NCBI GenBank assembly: GCA_029959905.1 | Contig: JASCNZ010000002.1 | Location: forward strand, 124,001 to 188,000 | From: Microbacteriaceae bacterium PS02344 | Lineage (GTDB): Bacteria; Actinomycetota; Actinomycetes; Actinomycetales; Microbacteriaceae | Direction of reading: 5' to 3' | DNA: 64,000 nt | In this document: one piece after another, positions 34,576 to 46,764 of the stretch | How positions within the stretch are numbered: position 1 is the first letter of the stretch | Layout of the letters: the number at the start of each line of letters is the position of its first letter | Program-made: the position numbers and the translations under genes | Notes under the pieces: generated by a model | Databases searched by the model: none | The model's input: only the letters and a program-made list of their open reading frames with translations | What the model was told of the DNA's origin: nothing

Positions 34576-35673
34576 ATGCGCATCCTGGCAGCCATGAGCG
34601 GTGGAGTCGACTCCGCGGTGGCGGCCGCGCGCGCGGTGGACGCCGGGCATGATGTGGTGGGCGTGCACCTCGCCCTGTCCCGGGCGGGAGGCACGCTGCG
34701 CACCGGGAGCCGCGGCTGCTGCACCATCGAGGACGCGATGGACGCCCGACGCGCGGCCGACCGGCTCGGCATCCCGTTCTACGTCTGGGACTTCTCGGAG
34801 CGGTTCCGCGACGATGTGATCGACGACTTCATCGCCGAGTACCGCGCGGGTCGCACCCCGAACCCGTGCATGCGCTGCAACGAGAAGATCAAGTTCGCAG
34901 CGCTGCTCGAGCGCGCCATCGAACTCGGCTTCGACGCCGTGTGCACCGGCCACTACGCCACGCTGGTCGGCGGCCCCGGCGGGCTCGAACTGCACCGCGC
35001 GTCGGACAACGCGAAGGACCAGTCGTACGTGCTCGGAGTGCTCACGGCCGAGCAACTCGCGCACACCTACTTCCCGCTCGGGTCGACGCCGTCGAAGGCA
35101 CTGGTGCGCGTCGAGGCGGAGGAGCGCGGTCTGAGCGTGGCGCAGAAGCCCGACAGCCACGACATCTGCTTCATCCCCGACGGCGACACCCGGGGCTGGC
35201 TGGCCGAGAAGGTCGGCAGCGAGACGGGCGAGATCGTCGACCGCACCGGCACCGTCGTCGGCTCCCACGAGGGCGCGCACGCCTACACGGTGGGCCAGCG
35301 TCGCGGACTCAAGCTGGGGGTCCCCGCCGCCGACGGCAAGCCCCGCTTCGTGCTGGAGGTGCGTCCGGTCTCGAACACGGTCGTAGTGGGACCCAAGGAG
35401 GCGCTGGCGACGCGCGAGATCTCGGGGGAGCATTTCAGTTGGGCGGGTGCCGCCCCGACCGAGACGACCTTCGACTGCGACGTGCAGATCCGCGCGCACG
35501 CGGAGCCGGTGCAGGCGGTGGCGTCCGTCGACGACTCCGGCGTGCGGGTGGTGCCCTCGGTGCCGCTCGATGGCGTCGCGCCGGGGCAGACGGCGGTGCT
35601 GTACGTCGGCACGCGCGTGCTTGGCCAGTTCACGATCGACCGCACGGTGTCTGCCGTTCCTGTCGACGCCTGA
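34576..35673 (+). CDS. mnmA: tRNA-specific 2-thiouridylase MnmA
   Basis: 365-aa enzyme that thiolates U34 of Lys/Glu/Gln tRNAs. The PP-loop is [16 protein letters not shown]. The two catalytic Cys are in [12 protein letters not shown] and [20 protein letters not shown] marks the central domain. The start follows a -10-like TAGACT by 6 nt with no ribosome site. It can be read both from this promoter and from the cysteine desulfurase upstream. Confidence 0.95.
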   Translation: MRILAAMSGGVDSAVAAARAVDAGHDVVGVHLALSRAGGTLRTGSRGCCTIEDAMDARRAADRLGIPFYVWDFSERFRDDVIDDFIAEYRAGRTPNPCMRCNEKIKFAALLERAIELGFDAVCTGHYATLVGGPGGLELHRASDNAKDQSYVLGVLTAEQLAHTYFPLGSTPSKALVRVEAEERGLSVAQKPDSHDICFIPDGDTRGWLAEKVGSETGEIVDRTGTVVGSHEGAHAYTVGQRRGLKLGVPAADGKPRFVLEVRPVSNTVVVGPKEALATREISGEHFSWAGAAPTETTFDCDVQIRAHAEPVQAVASVDDSGVRVVPSVPLDGVAPGQTAVLYVGTRVLGQFTIDRTVSAVPVDA

Positions 35674-35705
35674 GCGGCAGCCATCCCGATGTCGGTGGGC
35701 GCTCG

Positions 35706-38045
<2,340 letters not shown>

Positions 38046-38052
38046 CGGAAAA

Positions 38053-38079
38053 GGCCTTCCCGGTCTGGGAAGGCCCTTT
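38053..38079. terminator. Terminator between ligA and the DEAD-box gene
   Basis: GGCCTTCCC, loop GGTCT, GGGAAGGCC, followed by CTTTC on the plus strand and preceded by GGAAAA (TTTTCC on the minus strand). Lies in the 39-bp gap between convergent genes and could serve both. Confidence 0.75.
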
Positions 38080-38084
38080 CTCCG

Positions 38085-39950
38085 TCAGGATCCGCTCTTG
38101 TGGCGCGGCTTGCGGAACGGCTTGTCGCTGCGGTCGTCGCGCGTCGGCCGGTCGTCACGATCGCGACGCGGTCGGTCGTCGCGATCGCGACGTTCGAAGC
38201 GATCACCTCGACCGGCGCCGTCGCGCGGACCGGCCGATCGGCGCGCCCCCGGGCCGCGGTCGGGCCGGATCTCGATCAGGCGCCCGGAGATGCGCGTGCC
38301 GCTGAGCTTGTCGAGCACCGCCGGGTCCAGGTTGGCGGGCAGCTCGACGATCGAGAAGTCGGGACGGATGTTGATCGCGCCGAAATCGTCGCGACCCAGA
38401 CCGCCTTCATTGGCGAGCGCGCCGACGATCTGACGGGGTTCGACCCGGTGGCGACGCCCCACCTCGATGCGGTACGGCGAGTAATCTCCTCGTCCGCGAC
38501 GCTCCGTGCGCGGCTCGCGCGGCTCGCGCGTCGTCCGCTCGCGCGGCGGGCGGTTGTCGGCGGCGACGGCCTTCGCGAGCTGGTCGTCGGCCGGGTCGAG
38601 CAGCAGCGGTGTGTCGCCCTGTGCAACGATCGCCAGCGCTGCCGCGACATCGGCCTCGGGCACGTCGTGGTTGCGTACGTAGTGCGCGATGACGTCGCGG
38701 AACGATTCGATCCGCGCGGCGTCGCCGAGTGCCGTGGTGATGGCGTCGTCGAAGCGCGAGAGACGCGTCGAGTTCACGTCCTCCGTTGTCGGGAGCTGCA
38801 TCTGCGTGGGCTCCTGGCGGGTGGCCTTCTCGATGTGCTTGAGGAGGTACCGCTCGCGCGGGGTGATGAAGCTGATCGCATCGCCGGTGCGGCCGGCCCG
38901 CCCCGTGCGGCCGATCCGGTGCACGTACGACTCGGTGTCGGTGGGGATGTCGAAGTTCACGACGTGGCTGATGCGCTCGACGTCGAGTCCGCGCGCCGCG
39001 ACATCGGTGGCGACGAGGATGTCGAGCTTGCCGTCCTTGAGCTGGTTGACACTGCGCTCGCGCTGCACCTGCGGCACGTCGCCGTTGATCGCCGCGGCGG
39101 AGTATCCGCGAGCCCGCAGCTTCTCGGCGAGGGTTTCGGTCTCGTTCTTCGTACGGACGAAGACGATCATGCCGTCGAAGTTCTCGACCTCGAGGATGCG
39201 GGTGAGGGCATCCACCTTCTGGGAGTACGAGACGACCAGGTAGCGCTGGGTGATGTTCTTGTTGGTGGCCGTCTTCGAGGTGATCGTGATCTCCTCGGGG
39301 TCGCGCAGGTACTTCTGCGCCAGGCGACGGATCTGCGGGGGCATGGTCGCCGAGAAGAGGGCGACCTGCTTCTCTTCGGGGGTCTGCGCGAGGATCTGCT
39401 CCACGTCCTCGGCGAAGCCCATCTTGAGCATCTCGTCGGCCTCGTCGAGCACCAGGTACTGCAATTCGGAGAGGTCGAGCGTTCCCTTGGCGAGGTGGTC
39501 CATGATGCGACCCGGGGTGCCGACGACGACGTGCACGCCGCGTCGCAGCGCGGAGAGCTGCACGCCGTAACCCTGCCCGCCGTACACGGGGAGCACGTGC
39601 ACGCCCTTCATGCGCGACGCGTACGACTCGAACGCCTCGCACACCTGCAAAGCGAGCTCGCGGGTCGGTGCGAGCACGAGGGCCTGCGGGGTCTTCTGAG
39701 AGACGTCGAGCCGCTCGAGCACCGGGAGCGCGAAGGCGGCGGTCTTGCCCGTTCCCGTCTGCGCCATGCCCACGACATCGCGGCCCGACAGCAGGGTCGG
39801 AATGGTGGCGGCCTGGATGGGGGAGGGCGTCTCGTACCCGAGATCGCGGATGGCTTTGAGGACCGGCCCGGTGATGCCGAGCTCCTCGAATCCGGGCGTG
39901 GCGGGGAGTTCTTCGGGGGCGTCGGTCAGCGCTGCGTCGTCAGGGGTCAC
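38085..39950 (-). CDS. deaD: DEAD-box RNA helicase (DeaD/CsdA-like)
   Basis: 621 aa. Q motif FEELGITGPVLKAIRDLGYETPSPIQ-like region, motif I MAQTGTGKT, Ia PTRELALQV, II VLDEADEML, III FSATMPP, VI HRIGRTGRAGRTG. A DbpA-type RNA-binding domain follows (about 475-560: VEPRQIVGALANEGGLG), then an Arg/Asp-rich tail with RDRDDRPRRDRDDRP-type repeats. Such proteins help ribosome assembly and cold adaptation. GTG start. Confidence 0.93.
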   Translation of the reverse strand: MTPDDAALTDAPEELPATPGFEELGITGPVLKAIRDLGYETPSPIQAATIPTLLSGRDVVGMAQTGTGKTAAFALPVLERLDVSQKTPQALVLAPTRELALQVCEAFESYASRMKGVHVLPVYGGQGYGVQLSALRRGVHVVVGTPGRIMDHLAKGTLDLSELQYLVLDEADEMLKMGFAEDVEQILAQTPEEKQVALFSATMPPQIRRLAQKYLRDPEEITITSKTATNKNITQRYLVVSYSQKVDALTRILEVENFDGMIVFVRTKNETETLAEKLRARGYSAAAINGDVPQVQRERSVNQLKDGKLDILVATDVAARGLDVERISHVVNFDIPTDTESYVHRIGRTGRAGRTGDAISFITPRERYLLKHIEKATRQEPTQMQLPTTEDVNSTRLSRFDDAITTALGDAARIESFRDVIAHYVRNHDVPEADVAAALAIVAQGDTPLLLDPADDQLAKAVAADNRPPRERTTREPREPRTERRGRGDYSPYRIEVGRRHRVEPRQIVGALANEGGLGRDDFGAINIRPDFSIVELPANLDPAVLDKLSGTRISGRLIEIRPDRGPGARRSAGPRDGAGRGDRFERRDRDDRPRRDRDDRPTRDDRSDKPFRKPRHKSGS

Positions 39951-39993
39951 TTCCCAAGGGTAGCGCTCCCGTCCTCTCGGTGCGCACCGAGGC

Positions 39994-41691
39994 TCAGGAA
40001 CCCGTGGTCAGGGCGACCAGACGCTCCTTCACCTGACGCCGCAGCACCTTCCCGATGAGGGACTTCGGGAGCTCGTCGACGACGAACAGGCGACGGGGCA
40101 CCTTGTACGGCGTGAGGATGCCGCGGACGAACTCGCGGATCGCCTCGACGTCGATCTCGTCGCCCTCGACGACGATCGCCGCCGCCACCTCCTCGCCGGA
40201 GTGCGCGCTCTGCAGACCCACGACCGCCGCGTCGACGACCTTCGGATGCTGTCGCAGGGCGTTCTCCACCTCGGTCGGCGCGACGTTGAAGCCGCCGGTG
40301 ATGATGAGTTCCTTGATGCGATCGACGATCCGCACGAAGCCGGCCTCGTCGATCGTGACGATGTCGCCGGTACGGAACCAGCCGTCGACGAACACCGCCT
40401 CGGTCTCCTCCGGCTTGCCGTAGTACCCCGAGAACACCTGCGGCCCCCGCACCAGGAGTTCCCCGGCGGACCCCGCAGCCACGTCTTCGGTCGGGTTCTC
40501 CGGATCGACCACGCGGCATTCCGTCCCCGGGAGAGGAAGGCCGACGGTGCCGGGCACGCGGTTGCCGGCCACCGGGTTCGCCATGAGGACCGGCGAGCAC
40601 TCGCTCAGCCCGTAGCCCTCGACGAGGTAGCCGCCCGTCGCCTTCTCGAAGGGCACGACGAGTTCGTGCGGCAGCGCCATCGCCCCGGAGATGGCGACCT
40701 CGATGCCCGCGAGCGGGACGCCCTTTGCGTTCGCGGCGCTCAGCAGTCTGTCGGCGATGGGTGGAACGAGGGGGAGGAAGGTCGCCGCATGCTTCTTCAT
40801 CGCGGCGAGGACGAGATCCGGGTCGAATTTGGGGAACAGCACGAGACGAGCCCCCATCGACATGGCGAACGTCAGGCACAGGGTGAGTCCGTACGCGTGG
40901 AACATCGGAAGCACGGCGTACACCACGCATCCGTCTCCGCGCCGGATCGACGGAACCCACGCCTTCGCCTGCGCGGCGTTGGCGAGCAGGTTGCGATGCG
41001 TGAGCGCCGCACCCTTGGGAGTACCGGTGGTGCCGGACGTGTACTGGATGATCGCCAGGTCATCGGTGGAAGGCAGCGGGTGGGACGCGGGCAGCGGCGG
41101 ATGCCCGACCAGGGAGTCCCACGTGACCGTGCCACGGACCTTGGCGGTCAGCGCATCGCGCGACTCGCGCGCCTTCGCCACCGGCAATCGCAACGCCATC
41201 CGGGTGAGCAGGGGCATCGCGCTCGTGACGTCGACCGACACGAGCGTCGACACCGCGAGATCGTCGGGGAACGCCTGCACGGTGGCCACGACCTTGTTCC
41301 AGACGATCGCGTGCTTCGCGCCGTGGTCCTCGAACTGTTTGCGCAGTTCGCGCGCGGTGTAGAGCGGATTGTGTTCGACGACCACTGCGCCCAGGCGCAG
41401 CACGGCATAGAAGGCGACGATGTGCTGGGGGCAGTTCGGCAGCACAATCGCGACCGGATCGCCGGCGCGTATCCCGCGCTCTCGCAGACCGTTCGCGACC
41501 CGGTCGATCTGATCCTGCAGCTCGGCGTAGGTCGTCTCGCGCCCGAAGAACTGCAGCGCGGGTGCATCCGGGTAGTCCCGCACCGAATCGGCGACGATGT
41601 CGACGAGAGAACCGGAGACGGGGGAGAGGTCGGACGGGACATCCTGCGCGTAGCTGGCGACCCACGGGCGAGGAGGCTGGAACGTGCTCAC
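39994..41691 (-). CDS. Long-chain fatty-acid-CoA ligase / AMP-binding enzyme
   Basis: 565-aa acyl-adenylate-forming enzyme. A3 motif IQYTSGTTGTPKGAALTH, A5 VEGYGLSECSPV, A7 WFRTGDIVTIDEAGFVRIVDR, A10 PKSLIGKVLRR. Likely activates fatty acids to CoA esters; chain length unknown. GTG at 41691 was preferred over the in-frame ATG at 41703, because that ATG lies inside TATGCT, a -10-like box exactly 7 nt upstream of the GTG. Confidence 0.9.
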   Translation of the reverse strand: MSTFQPPRPWVASYAQDVPSDLSPVSGSLVDIVADSVRDYPDAPALQFFGRETTYAELQDQIDRVANGLRERGIRAGDPVAIVLPNCPQHIVAFYAVLRLGAVVVEHNPLYTARELRKQFEDHGAKHAIVWNKVVATVQAFPDDLAVSTLVSVDVTSAMPLLTRMALRLPVAKARESRDALTAKVRGTVTWDSLVGHPPLPASHPLPSTDDLAIIQYTSGTTGTPKGAALTHRNLLANAAQAKAWVPSIRRGDGCVVYAVLPMFHAYGLTLCLTFAMSMGARLVLFPKFDPDLVLAAMKKHAATFLPLVPPIADRLLSAANAKGVPLAGIEVAISGAMALPHELVVPFEKATGGYLVEGYGLSECSPVLMANPVAGNRVPGTVGLPLPGTECRVVDPENPTEDVAAGSAGELLVRGPQVFSGYYGKPEETEAVFVDGWFRTGDIVTIDEAGFVRIVDRIKELIITGGFNVAPTEVENALRQHPKVVDAAVVGLQSAHSGEEVAAAIVVEGDEIDVEAIREFVRGILTPYKVPRRLFVVDELPKSLIGKVLRRQVKERLVALTTGS

Positions 41692-41698
41692 GTGCCCC

Positions 41699-41704
41699 AG
41701 CATA
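41699..41704 (-). promoter_or_regulatory. -10-like box for acyl-CoA ligase, leaderless spacing
   Basis: TATGCT on the minus strand, 7 nt before the GTG at 41691. It decides the start-codon choice. Confidence 0.5.
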
Positions 41705-41751
41705 GGCGGGAGCGCCCGGTCGACCCGGCGGGTGGTGCGGGAGCCGCTGAG

Positions 41752-41757
41752 TAGACT
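41752..41757 (+). promoter_or_regulatory. -10-like box for gatC, leaderless spacing
   Basis: TAGACT then GGAAGGC and the GTG at 41765. Drives the gatCAB run. Confidence 0.5.
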
Positions 41758-41764
41758 GGAAGGC

Positions 41765-42064
41765 GTGTCTGAAATCACCCCCGAACTCGTGCGCCATCTC
41801 GGTGTGCTCGCACGCATCCAGTTGAACGACGACGAGGTGTCGCGGCTCACCGGCCAGCTCGACGCGATCGTCGACAACATCGCGAAGGTCTCGGAGGTGG
41901 CCACCGCCGACGTGGCGGCCACGAGCCACCCGATCCCGCTGAGCAACGTCTTCCGCGCCGACACGGTCGGCGAGACGCTGACCCACGAGCAGGTGCTGCA
42001 GAATGCCCCGGACGCCGCCGACGGCCGCTTCCGCGTGACCGCGATCCTGGGGGAAGAGCAGTGA
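41765..42064 (+). CDS. gatC: Asp-tRNA(Asn)/Glu-tRNA(Gln) amidotransferase subunit C
   Basis: 99-aa small subunit that stabilises GatA-GatB. Typical strings are [31 protein letters not shown] and [11 protein letters not shown]. First of gatC-gatA-gatB, overlapping gatA by 4 bp (GTGA). Confidence 0.95.
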   Translation: MSEITPELVRHLGVLARIQLNDDEVSRLTGQLDAIVDNIAKVSEVATADVAATSHPIPLSNVFRADTVGETLTHEQVLQNAPDAADGRFRVTAILGEEQ

Positions 42065-43578
42065 GCGACATCATCCGCCTCGACGCCGCCGACCTCGCCG
42101 CCAAGCTCACCGCCCGGGAGATCTCGAGCGTCGAAGCGACGCAGGCGCACCTCGACCGCATCGTCGCCGTCGACGGCGACGTGCACGCGTTCCTCCACGT
42201 CAACGATGGGGCGATCGCGGCGGCTGCCGAGATCGACGCGCGTCGCGCCTCCGGCGACGACCTGGGTCCGCTCGCCGGCGTCCCTCTCGCCATCAAGGAC
42301 GTGCTGGTCACGACCGATCAGCCCACGACGAGCGGTTCGCGCATCCTCGAGGGCTACCGCTCGCCGTACGACGCGACGGTGGTCGCGCGCTCTCGCGCCG
42401 CGGGCATGGTTCCGCTCGGCAAGACGAACATGGACGAGTTCGCGATGGGCTCCTCCACGGAGCACTCGGCCTACGGTCCGACGCGCAACCCCTGGGACCT
42501 CGAGCGCATCCCCGGCGGCTCGGGTGGCGGATCCGCCGCAGCCGTCGCCGCCTTCGAGGCGCCGCTCGCGCTGGGATCCGACACCGGCGGGTCGATCCGC
42601 CAGCCGGCCCACGTCACCGGCACGGTGGGTGTGAAGCCGACCTACGGCGGTGTGAGCCGCTACGGGGCGATCGCTCTCGCGTCGAGCCTCGACCAGGTCG
42701 GCCCGGTCTCGCGCACGGTGCTGGACTCCGGTCTGCTCCACGACGCGATCGGCGGGCACGACCCGAAGGACTCCACGTCCCTCACCGACGCATGGCCGTC
42801 ATTCGCCGACGCCGCTCGCGAAGGCGCGCGTGGTGACGTGCTGAAGGGGCTGCGCGTCGGCGTCATCCGCGAACTCCCCGACAGCGGCTTCCAGCCGGGT
42901 GTCGCCGCCTCGTTCCGCAGCGCCCTCGCGCTCATGGAAGCGCAGGGCGCAGAACTCGTCGAGATCGGCGCGCCGCACTTCGAGTACGGCGTCGCCGCCT
43001 ACTACCTGATCCTCCCCGCCGAGGCCTCCAGCAACCTCGCGAAGTTCGACTCCGTGCGATTCGGGCTGCGGGTCACCCCCGACGGCAACCCGACGGTCGA
43101 GGACGTGATGTCGGCGACCCGCGACGCCGGCTTCGGCGACGAGGTGAAGCGCCGCATCATCCTGGGCACGTACGCGCTCTCGGCGGGCTACTACGACGCT
43201 TACTACGGCAGTGCGCAGAAGGTGCGCACGCTGATCCAGCAGGACTTCGCCGCCGCGTTCGCCGACGTCGACGTGATCGCGACCCCGTCCGCGCCGACGA
43301 CCGCGTTCAAGCTGGGTGAGAAGGTCGACGACCCGCTGCAGATGTATCTGAACGACTTCACCACCATCCCCGCGAACCTCGCGGGTGTGCCGGGGATCTC
43401 GATCCCCAGCGGCCTCTCCCACGAGGACGGTCTGCCCGTCGGCATCCAGTTCCTCGCTCCCGCCCGTGAGGACGCGCGTCTGTACCGCGTCGGCGCGGCG
43501 CTCGAGACGCTGCTCGTCGACTCGTGGGGTGCGCCGCTGCTCGACCGCGCACCGCAGCTCGCAGGAGGGAACCGCTGA
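42061..43578 (+). CDS. gatA: Asp-tRNA(Asn)/Glu-tRNA(Gln) amidotransferase subunit A
   Basis: 505-aa amidase that releases ammonia from glutamine. The amidase signature is complete: catalytic Lys in PLAIKDVL, cis-Ser in [12 protein letters not shown], nucleophile Ser in the same GGS string, and [14 protein letters not shown]. Overlaps gatC by 4 bp and gatB by 1 bp (TGATG). Confidence 0.97.
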   Translation: MSDIIRLDAADLAAKLTAREISSVEATQAHLDRIVAVDGDVHAFLHVNDGAIAAAAEIDARRASGDDLGPLAGVPLAIKDVLVTTDQPTTSGSRILEGYRSPYDATVVARSRAAGMVPLGKTNMDEFAMGSSTEHSAYGPTRNPWDLERIPGGSGGGSAAAVAAFEAPLALGSDTGGSIRQPAHVTGTVGVKPTYGGVSRYGAIALASSLDQVGPVSRTVLDSGLLHDAIGGHDPKDSTSLTDAWPSFADAAREGARGDVLKGLRVGVIRELPDSGFQPGVAASFRSALALMEAQGAELVEIGAPHFEYGVAAYYLILPAEASSNLAKFDSVRFGLRVTPDGNPTVEDVMSATRDAGFGDEVKRRIILGTYALSAGYYDAYYGSAQKVRTLIQQDFAAAFADVDVIATPSAPTTAFKLGEKVDDPLQMYLNDFTTIPANLAGVPGISIPSGLSHEDGLPVGIQFLAPAREDARLYRVGAALETLLVDSWGAPLLDRAPQLAGGNR

Positions 43579-45092
43579 TGGCCGCCGCCAAGCTCATGGA
43601 TTTCGACAAGGCCCTGGAACTGTTCGAGCCGGTGCTCGGGTTCGAGGTGCACGTCGAGCTCAACACGAACACGAAGATGTTCTCCGACGCGCCCAACCCG
43701 GCCAACGAGGCTTTCCACGCCGCCGAGCCAAACACCCTCATCGCGCCAGTCGATCTCGGACTCCCCGGTTCGCTGCCGGTGGTGAACGAGACCGCCGTGC
43801 GCTCGTCGATCAGCCTGGGTCTCGCGCTGGGCTGCTCGATCGCCGAATCCAGCCGGTTCGCGCGGAAGAACTACTTCTACCCCGACCTGGGTAAGAACTA
43901 TCAGATCTCCCAGTACGACGAGCCGATCGCGTTCGAGGGGTCGGTCGAGGTGGAGCTCGAGGACGGCACGCTCGTCACCATCCCGATCGAGCGCGCGCAC
44001 ATGGAGGAGGACGCCGGCAAGCTCACGCACATGGGTGGGGCGACCGGACGCATCCAGGGCGCCGAGTACTCGCTGGTCGATTACAACCGCGCCGGCGTGC
44101 CGCTCGTCGAGATCGTCACCAAGACGATCTTCGGCACCGAGCACCGCGCTCCCGAGGTCGCCAAGGCGTACGTGGCGGCGATCCGCGACATCGTTCGTGG
44201 GCTGGGCATCTCCGAGGCGCGCCTGGAGCGCGGCAACCTGCGGTGCGACGCGAACGTCTCCCTTCGTCCGCGCGGCGTCGAGAAGCTCGGAACGCGCACC
44301 GAGACCAAGAACGTCAACTCGATGCGCTCGGTGGAGCGGGCGGTGCGCTACGAGATCCAGCGTCAGGCGCAGATCCTCGCCGACGGCGGGACGATCGTGC
44401 AGGAGACGCGTCACTGGCACGAGGACACCGGTACGACGTCCCCCGGCCGTCCGAAGTCGGATGCCGACGACTACCGCTACTTCCCCGAGCCGGACCTGCT
44501 GCCCGTGCAGCCCGCACGCGAGCTGATCGAGGAGCTGCGTGCCGCTCTTCCCGAGCAGCCCGTCGCCCGTCGCCGCCGGCTGATGGACGAGTGGGGCTTC
44601 ACCGATCTGGAGTTCCAGGACGTTCGCAACGGCGGCATCCTCGACCAGGTCGAGGCGACGATCGCCGCCGGTGCAGCGCCGGCTGCGGCGCGCAAGTGGT
44701 GGACGGGTGAGATCGCGCGCCTCGCGAACGCGCAGGAGAAGGACGCCGCCGACCTGATCAGCCCCGAGAACGTCGCCGGACTGCAGAAGCTCGTCGACGA
44801 GGGGATGCTCACCGACAAGCTCGCGCGTCAGGTGCTCGAGGGGGTCATCGCCGGCGAGGGGACCCCGCAGGAGGTCGTCGACGCACGCGGCCTCGCCGTC
44901 GTCTCGGACGACGGCGCGCTCATCGCCGCGATCGACGACGCGTTCGCGGCTCAGCCCGACGTGCTCGCAAAGATCAAGGACGGCAAGGTGCAGGCGGCGG
45001 GTGCCGTGATCGGGGCCGTGATGAAGGCGATGAAGGGCCAGGCGGATGCTGCGCGCGTGCGCGAGCTGATCCTGGAGCGCGCCGCGCAGTAA
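43578..45092 (+). CDS. gatB: Asp-tRNA(Asn)/Glu-tRNA(Gln) amidotransferase subunit B
   Basis: 504-aa subunit that phosphorylates and amidates mischarged t[55 protein letters not shown] and [10 protein letters not shown]-type strings identify the catalytic cradle. The C-terminal YqeY-like tail domain (about 350-500) is present. A GC-rich hairpin follows the stop. Confidence 0.97.
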   Translation: MAAAKLMDFDKALELFEPVLGFEVHVELNTNTKMFSDAPNPANEAFHAAEPNTLIAPVDLGLPGSLPVVNETAVRSSISLGLALGCSIAESSRFARKNYFYPDLGKNYQISQYDEPIAFEGSVEVELEDGTLVTIPIERAHMEEDAGKLTHMGGATGRIQGAEYSLVDYNRAGVPLVEIVTKTIFGTEHRAPEVAKAYVAAIRDIVRGLGISEARLERGNLRCDANVSLRPRGVEKLGTRTETKNVNSMRSVERAVRYEIQRQAQILADGGTIVQETRHWHEDTGTTSPGRPKSDADDYRYFPEPDLLPVQPARELIEELRAALPEQPVARRRRLMDEWGFTDLEFQDVRNGGILDQVEATIAAGAAPAAARKWWTGEIARLANAQEKDAADLISPENVAGLQKLVDEGMLTDKLARQVLEGVIAGEGTPQEVVDARGLAVVSDDGALIAAIDDAFAAQPDVLAKIKDGKVQAAGAVIGAVMKAMKGQADAARVRELILERAAQ

Positions 45093-45102
45093 GACGCGAA
45101 AG

Positions 45103-45139
45103 CTCCCTCGGGCCCCGCTCTGTCGGTGGCCCGAGGGAG
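45103..45139 (+). terminator. gatB terminator hairpin overlapping the dinB promoter
   Basis: CTCCCTCGGGCC pairs exactly with GGCCCGAGGGAG over a 13-nt loop that can add CCG/CGG. No T-tract follows. The right arm overlaps a GAGAAT hexamer (45137-45142) that sits 6 nt before the dinB ATG, and also contains the only purine tract near that start. Confidence 0.6.
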
Positions 45140-45148
45140 AATGGATCC

Positions 45149-46405
45149 ATGGGGCACGGAGACGGCAGCGGACGCATCGTGTCGGCGGCGGGTGCCGACG
45201 ACACGGGCACGCGCATCCTCCATGTCGACATGGACGCCTTCTACGCCTCGGTCGAGGTGCTCGACGATCCGAGCCTTTCGGGTCTGCCGATCATCATCGG
45301 GTCTCCCGACGGGAGGTCGGTGGTCTCGAGCGCGTCGTACGAGGCGCGTCGGTACGGGGTACGGTCCGCAATGCCCGTCGCGCATGCGATGCGCCTGTGC
45401 CCCACGGCGCGCATCGTCATGCCGCACTTCCACCGCTACCAAGAGGTGTCGCGCCAGGTCATGACGATCTTCGAGTCGATCACGCCGCTGGTCGAGCCGC
45501 TGTCGGTCGACGAGGCGTTCCTCGACGTGCAGGGTGTGCGTCGGCTCTGGGGGAGCCCGGGCCAGGTCGCGCAGCTCATCCGCGAGCGCGTGCAGGACGA
45601 GGTGGGCATCAGTTGCAGCGTCGGCGTCGCTGCCACCAAGCACGTCGCCAAGATGGCGTCGACCATCGCGAAGCCCGACGGCATGCTGGTCGTCCCGGCC
45701 GCCCGCACCCTCGAGTTCCTCTCGCCGCGCCCGGTGCGGGCGATGTGGGGGGTCGGTCCGAAGGCGGCGGAAGCGCTCGAAGCGCGGGGCATCCGCACGA
45801 TCCGTGACATCCGCGAATCGTCGAAGGAGATGCTCGACCGCGCCGTCGGTCCGGCCCTGAGCTCCCGACTCGCTCAGCTCGCCCGGGGCGAAGACGCGCG
45901 CTCTGTAGAGACCGAGCGTGTGGAGAAGAGCGTCGGTCATGAGGAGACCTTCGACCACGACGTCCTCGACCGCACCTTCCTTCGGTCGGAACTGCTCCGC
46001 CTCGCTGATCGGGTGGCGGCGCGGCTCCGGCGTGCCGAGTGGGAGACGGCGACGATCTCGATCAAGATCCGCTTCGACGACTTCCGCACGCTCACCCGGT
46101 CGCAGACGCTCGCGGAGCCCACGGCGGTCGGCCAGCGGATCGGCGAGGCGGCGCAGGCGCTCTTCGAGCAGATCGAGCGACGCGATCCGGTGCGTCTGGT
46201 GGGCGTCAGGGCCGAGAAGCTGCGTCCGGTCGGCGGGGGAGGGATCGCCCTCTGGGACGACGATGAGGACTGGCGGCGGGTGGAGGGCGCCGTCGATGAT
46301 GCGGTGGCGAGATTCGGCAACGCCACGATCACTCGGGCCCGGCACCTGGGACGCGGACCAGGGCGAGGCGCTCCGCAGCATCCGAAGGCCCACGGTCTCG
46401 ATTGA
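45149..46405 (+). CDS. dinB: DNA polymerase IV
   Basis: 418-aa Y-family lesion-bypass polymerase. Catalytic carboxylates are in HVDMDAFYASVE (Asp) and SVDEAFLDV (Asp-Glu). The motif CSVGVAATKHVAKMAS and the helix-hairpin-helix MWGVGPKAAEALEARGI follow. A little-finger domain covers about 245-350. The C-terminus lacks a clear QLxLF clamp-binding motif by eye. A Gly-rich tail of 15 residues precedes HVD. GAGAAT 6 nt upstream suggests a leaderless mRNA. Confidence 0.95.
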   Translation: MGHGDGSGRIVSAAGADDTGTRILHVDMDAFYASVEVLDDPSLSGLPIIIGSPDGRSVVSSASYEARRYGVRSAMPVAHAMRLCPTARIVMPHFHRYQEVSRQVMTIFESITPLVEPLSVDEAFLDVQGVRRLWGSPGQVAQLIRERVQDEVGISCSVGVAATKHVAKMASTIAKPDGMLVVPAARTLEFLSPRPVRAMWGVGPKAAEALEARGIRTIRDIRESSKEMLDRAVGPALSSRLAQLARGEDARSVETERVEKSVGHEETFDHDVLDRTFLRSELLRLADRVAARLRRAEWETATISIKIRFDDFRTLTRSQTLAEPTAVGQRIGEAAQALFEQIERRDPVRLVGVRAEKLRPVGGGGIALWDDDEDWRRVEGAVDDAVARFGNATITRARHLGRGPGRGAPQHPKAHGLD

Positions 46406-46430
46406 ACGCCCGCGCGCCCGACGAGTCGGC

Positions 46431-46436
46431 TAGCGT
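46431..46436 (+). promoter_or_regulatory. -10-like box for the GerW-like gene
   Basis: TAGCGT then 7 nt to the ATG at 46444. Confidence 0.45.
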
Positions 46437-46443
46437 GGTCCCC

Positions 46444-46764
46444 ATGCCCAACATCGCAGTGGAACTCGGTCAGCAGGTCGTCTCGCTCGGCGTGAAGAGC
46501 GCGTACGGAGAGCCGCAGGACGTCGACGGCGTCAGCATCACCCCCGTCGCGCTCACCTATGCCGGTTTCGGCGGGGCGAGCGGCAGCGACGGTGCCGAGG
46601 GTGGCGGCGGGGGCGGCGTCTCCATCCCGGTCGGCGTGTACGTGCGTCGCGAAGAGGGGTTGCGCTTCGAGCCCAACATCGTCACCCTTCTCGCCGTCGG
46701 CGTGCCCTTCGTGTGGGTGGCAGGACGAGCGCTGTCGCGCATCATCCGTGCGCTCAAGAAGTGA
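46444..46764 (+). CDS. GerW/YtfJ-like small protein with Gly-rich segment
   Basis: 106 aa. The pattern AYGEPQDVDGVSITPVALTYAGFG, a Gly-rich stretch and GGGGGGVSIPVGVYVRR resembles the Spore_YtfJ (GerW) family. A C-terminal hydrophobic segment (NIVTLLAVGVPFVWVAGRAL) could anchor it to the membrane. GerW is a spore protein in Bacillus, but related proteins occur in non-sporulating actinobacteria with unknown roles. It overlaps the next gene by 17 bp. Confidence 0.68.
   Translation: MPNIAVELGQQVVSLGVKSAYGEPQDVDGVSITPVALTYAGFGGASGSDGAEGGGGGGVSIPVGVYVRREEGLRFEPNIVTLLAVGVPFVWVAGRALSRIIRALKK

Noticed and set aside
41689-41703. ATG at 41703 as start of the acyl-CoA ligase
   Set aside because: It lies within TATGCT, which has the right sequence and spacing to be the -10 of a leaderless transcript starting at GTG 41691. 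It also lacks a ribosome site.
46444-46764. GerW-like protein as evidence of sporulation
   Set aside because: No other sporulation genes are seen, and such domains occur in non-sporulating actinobacteria.
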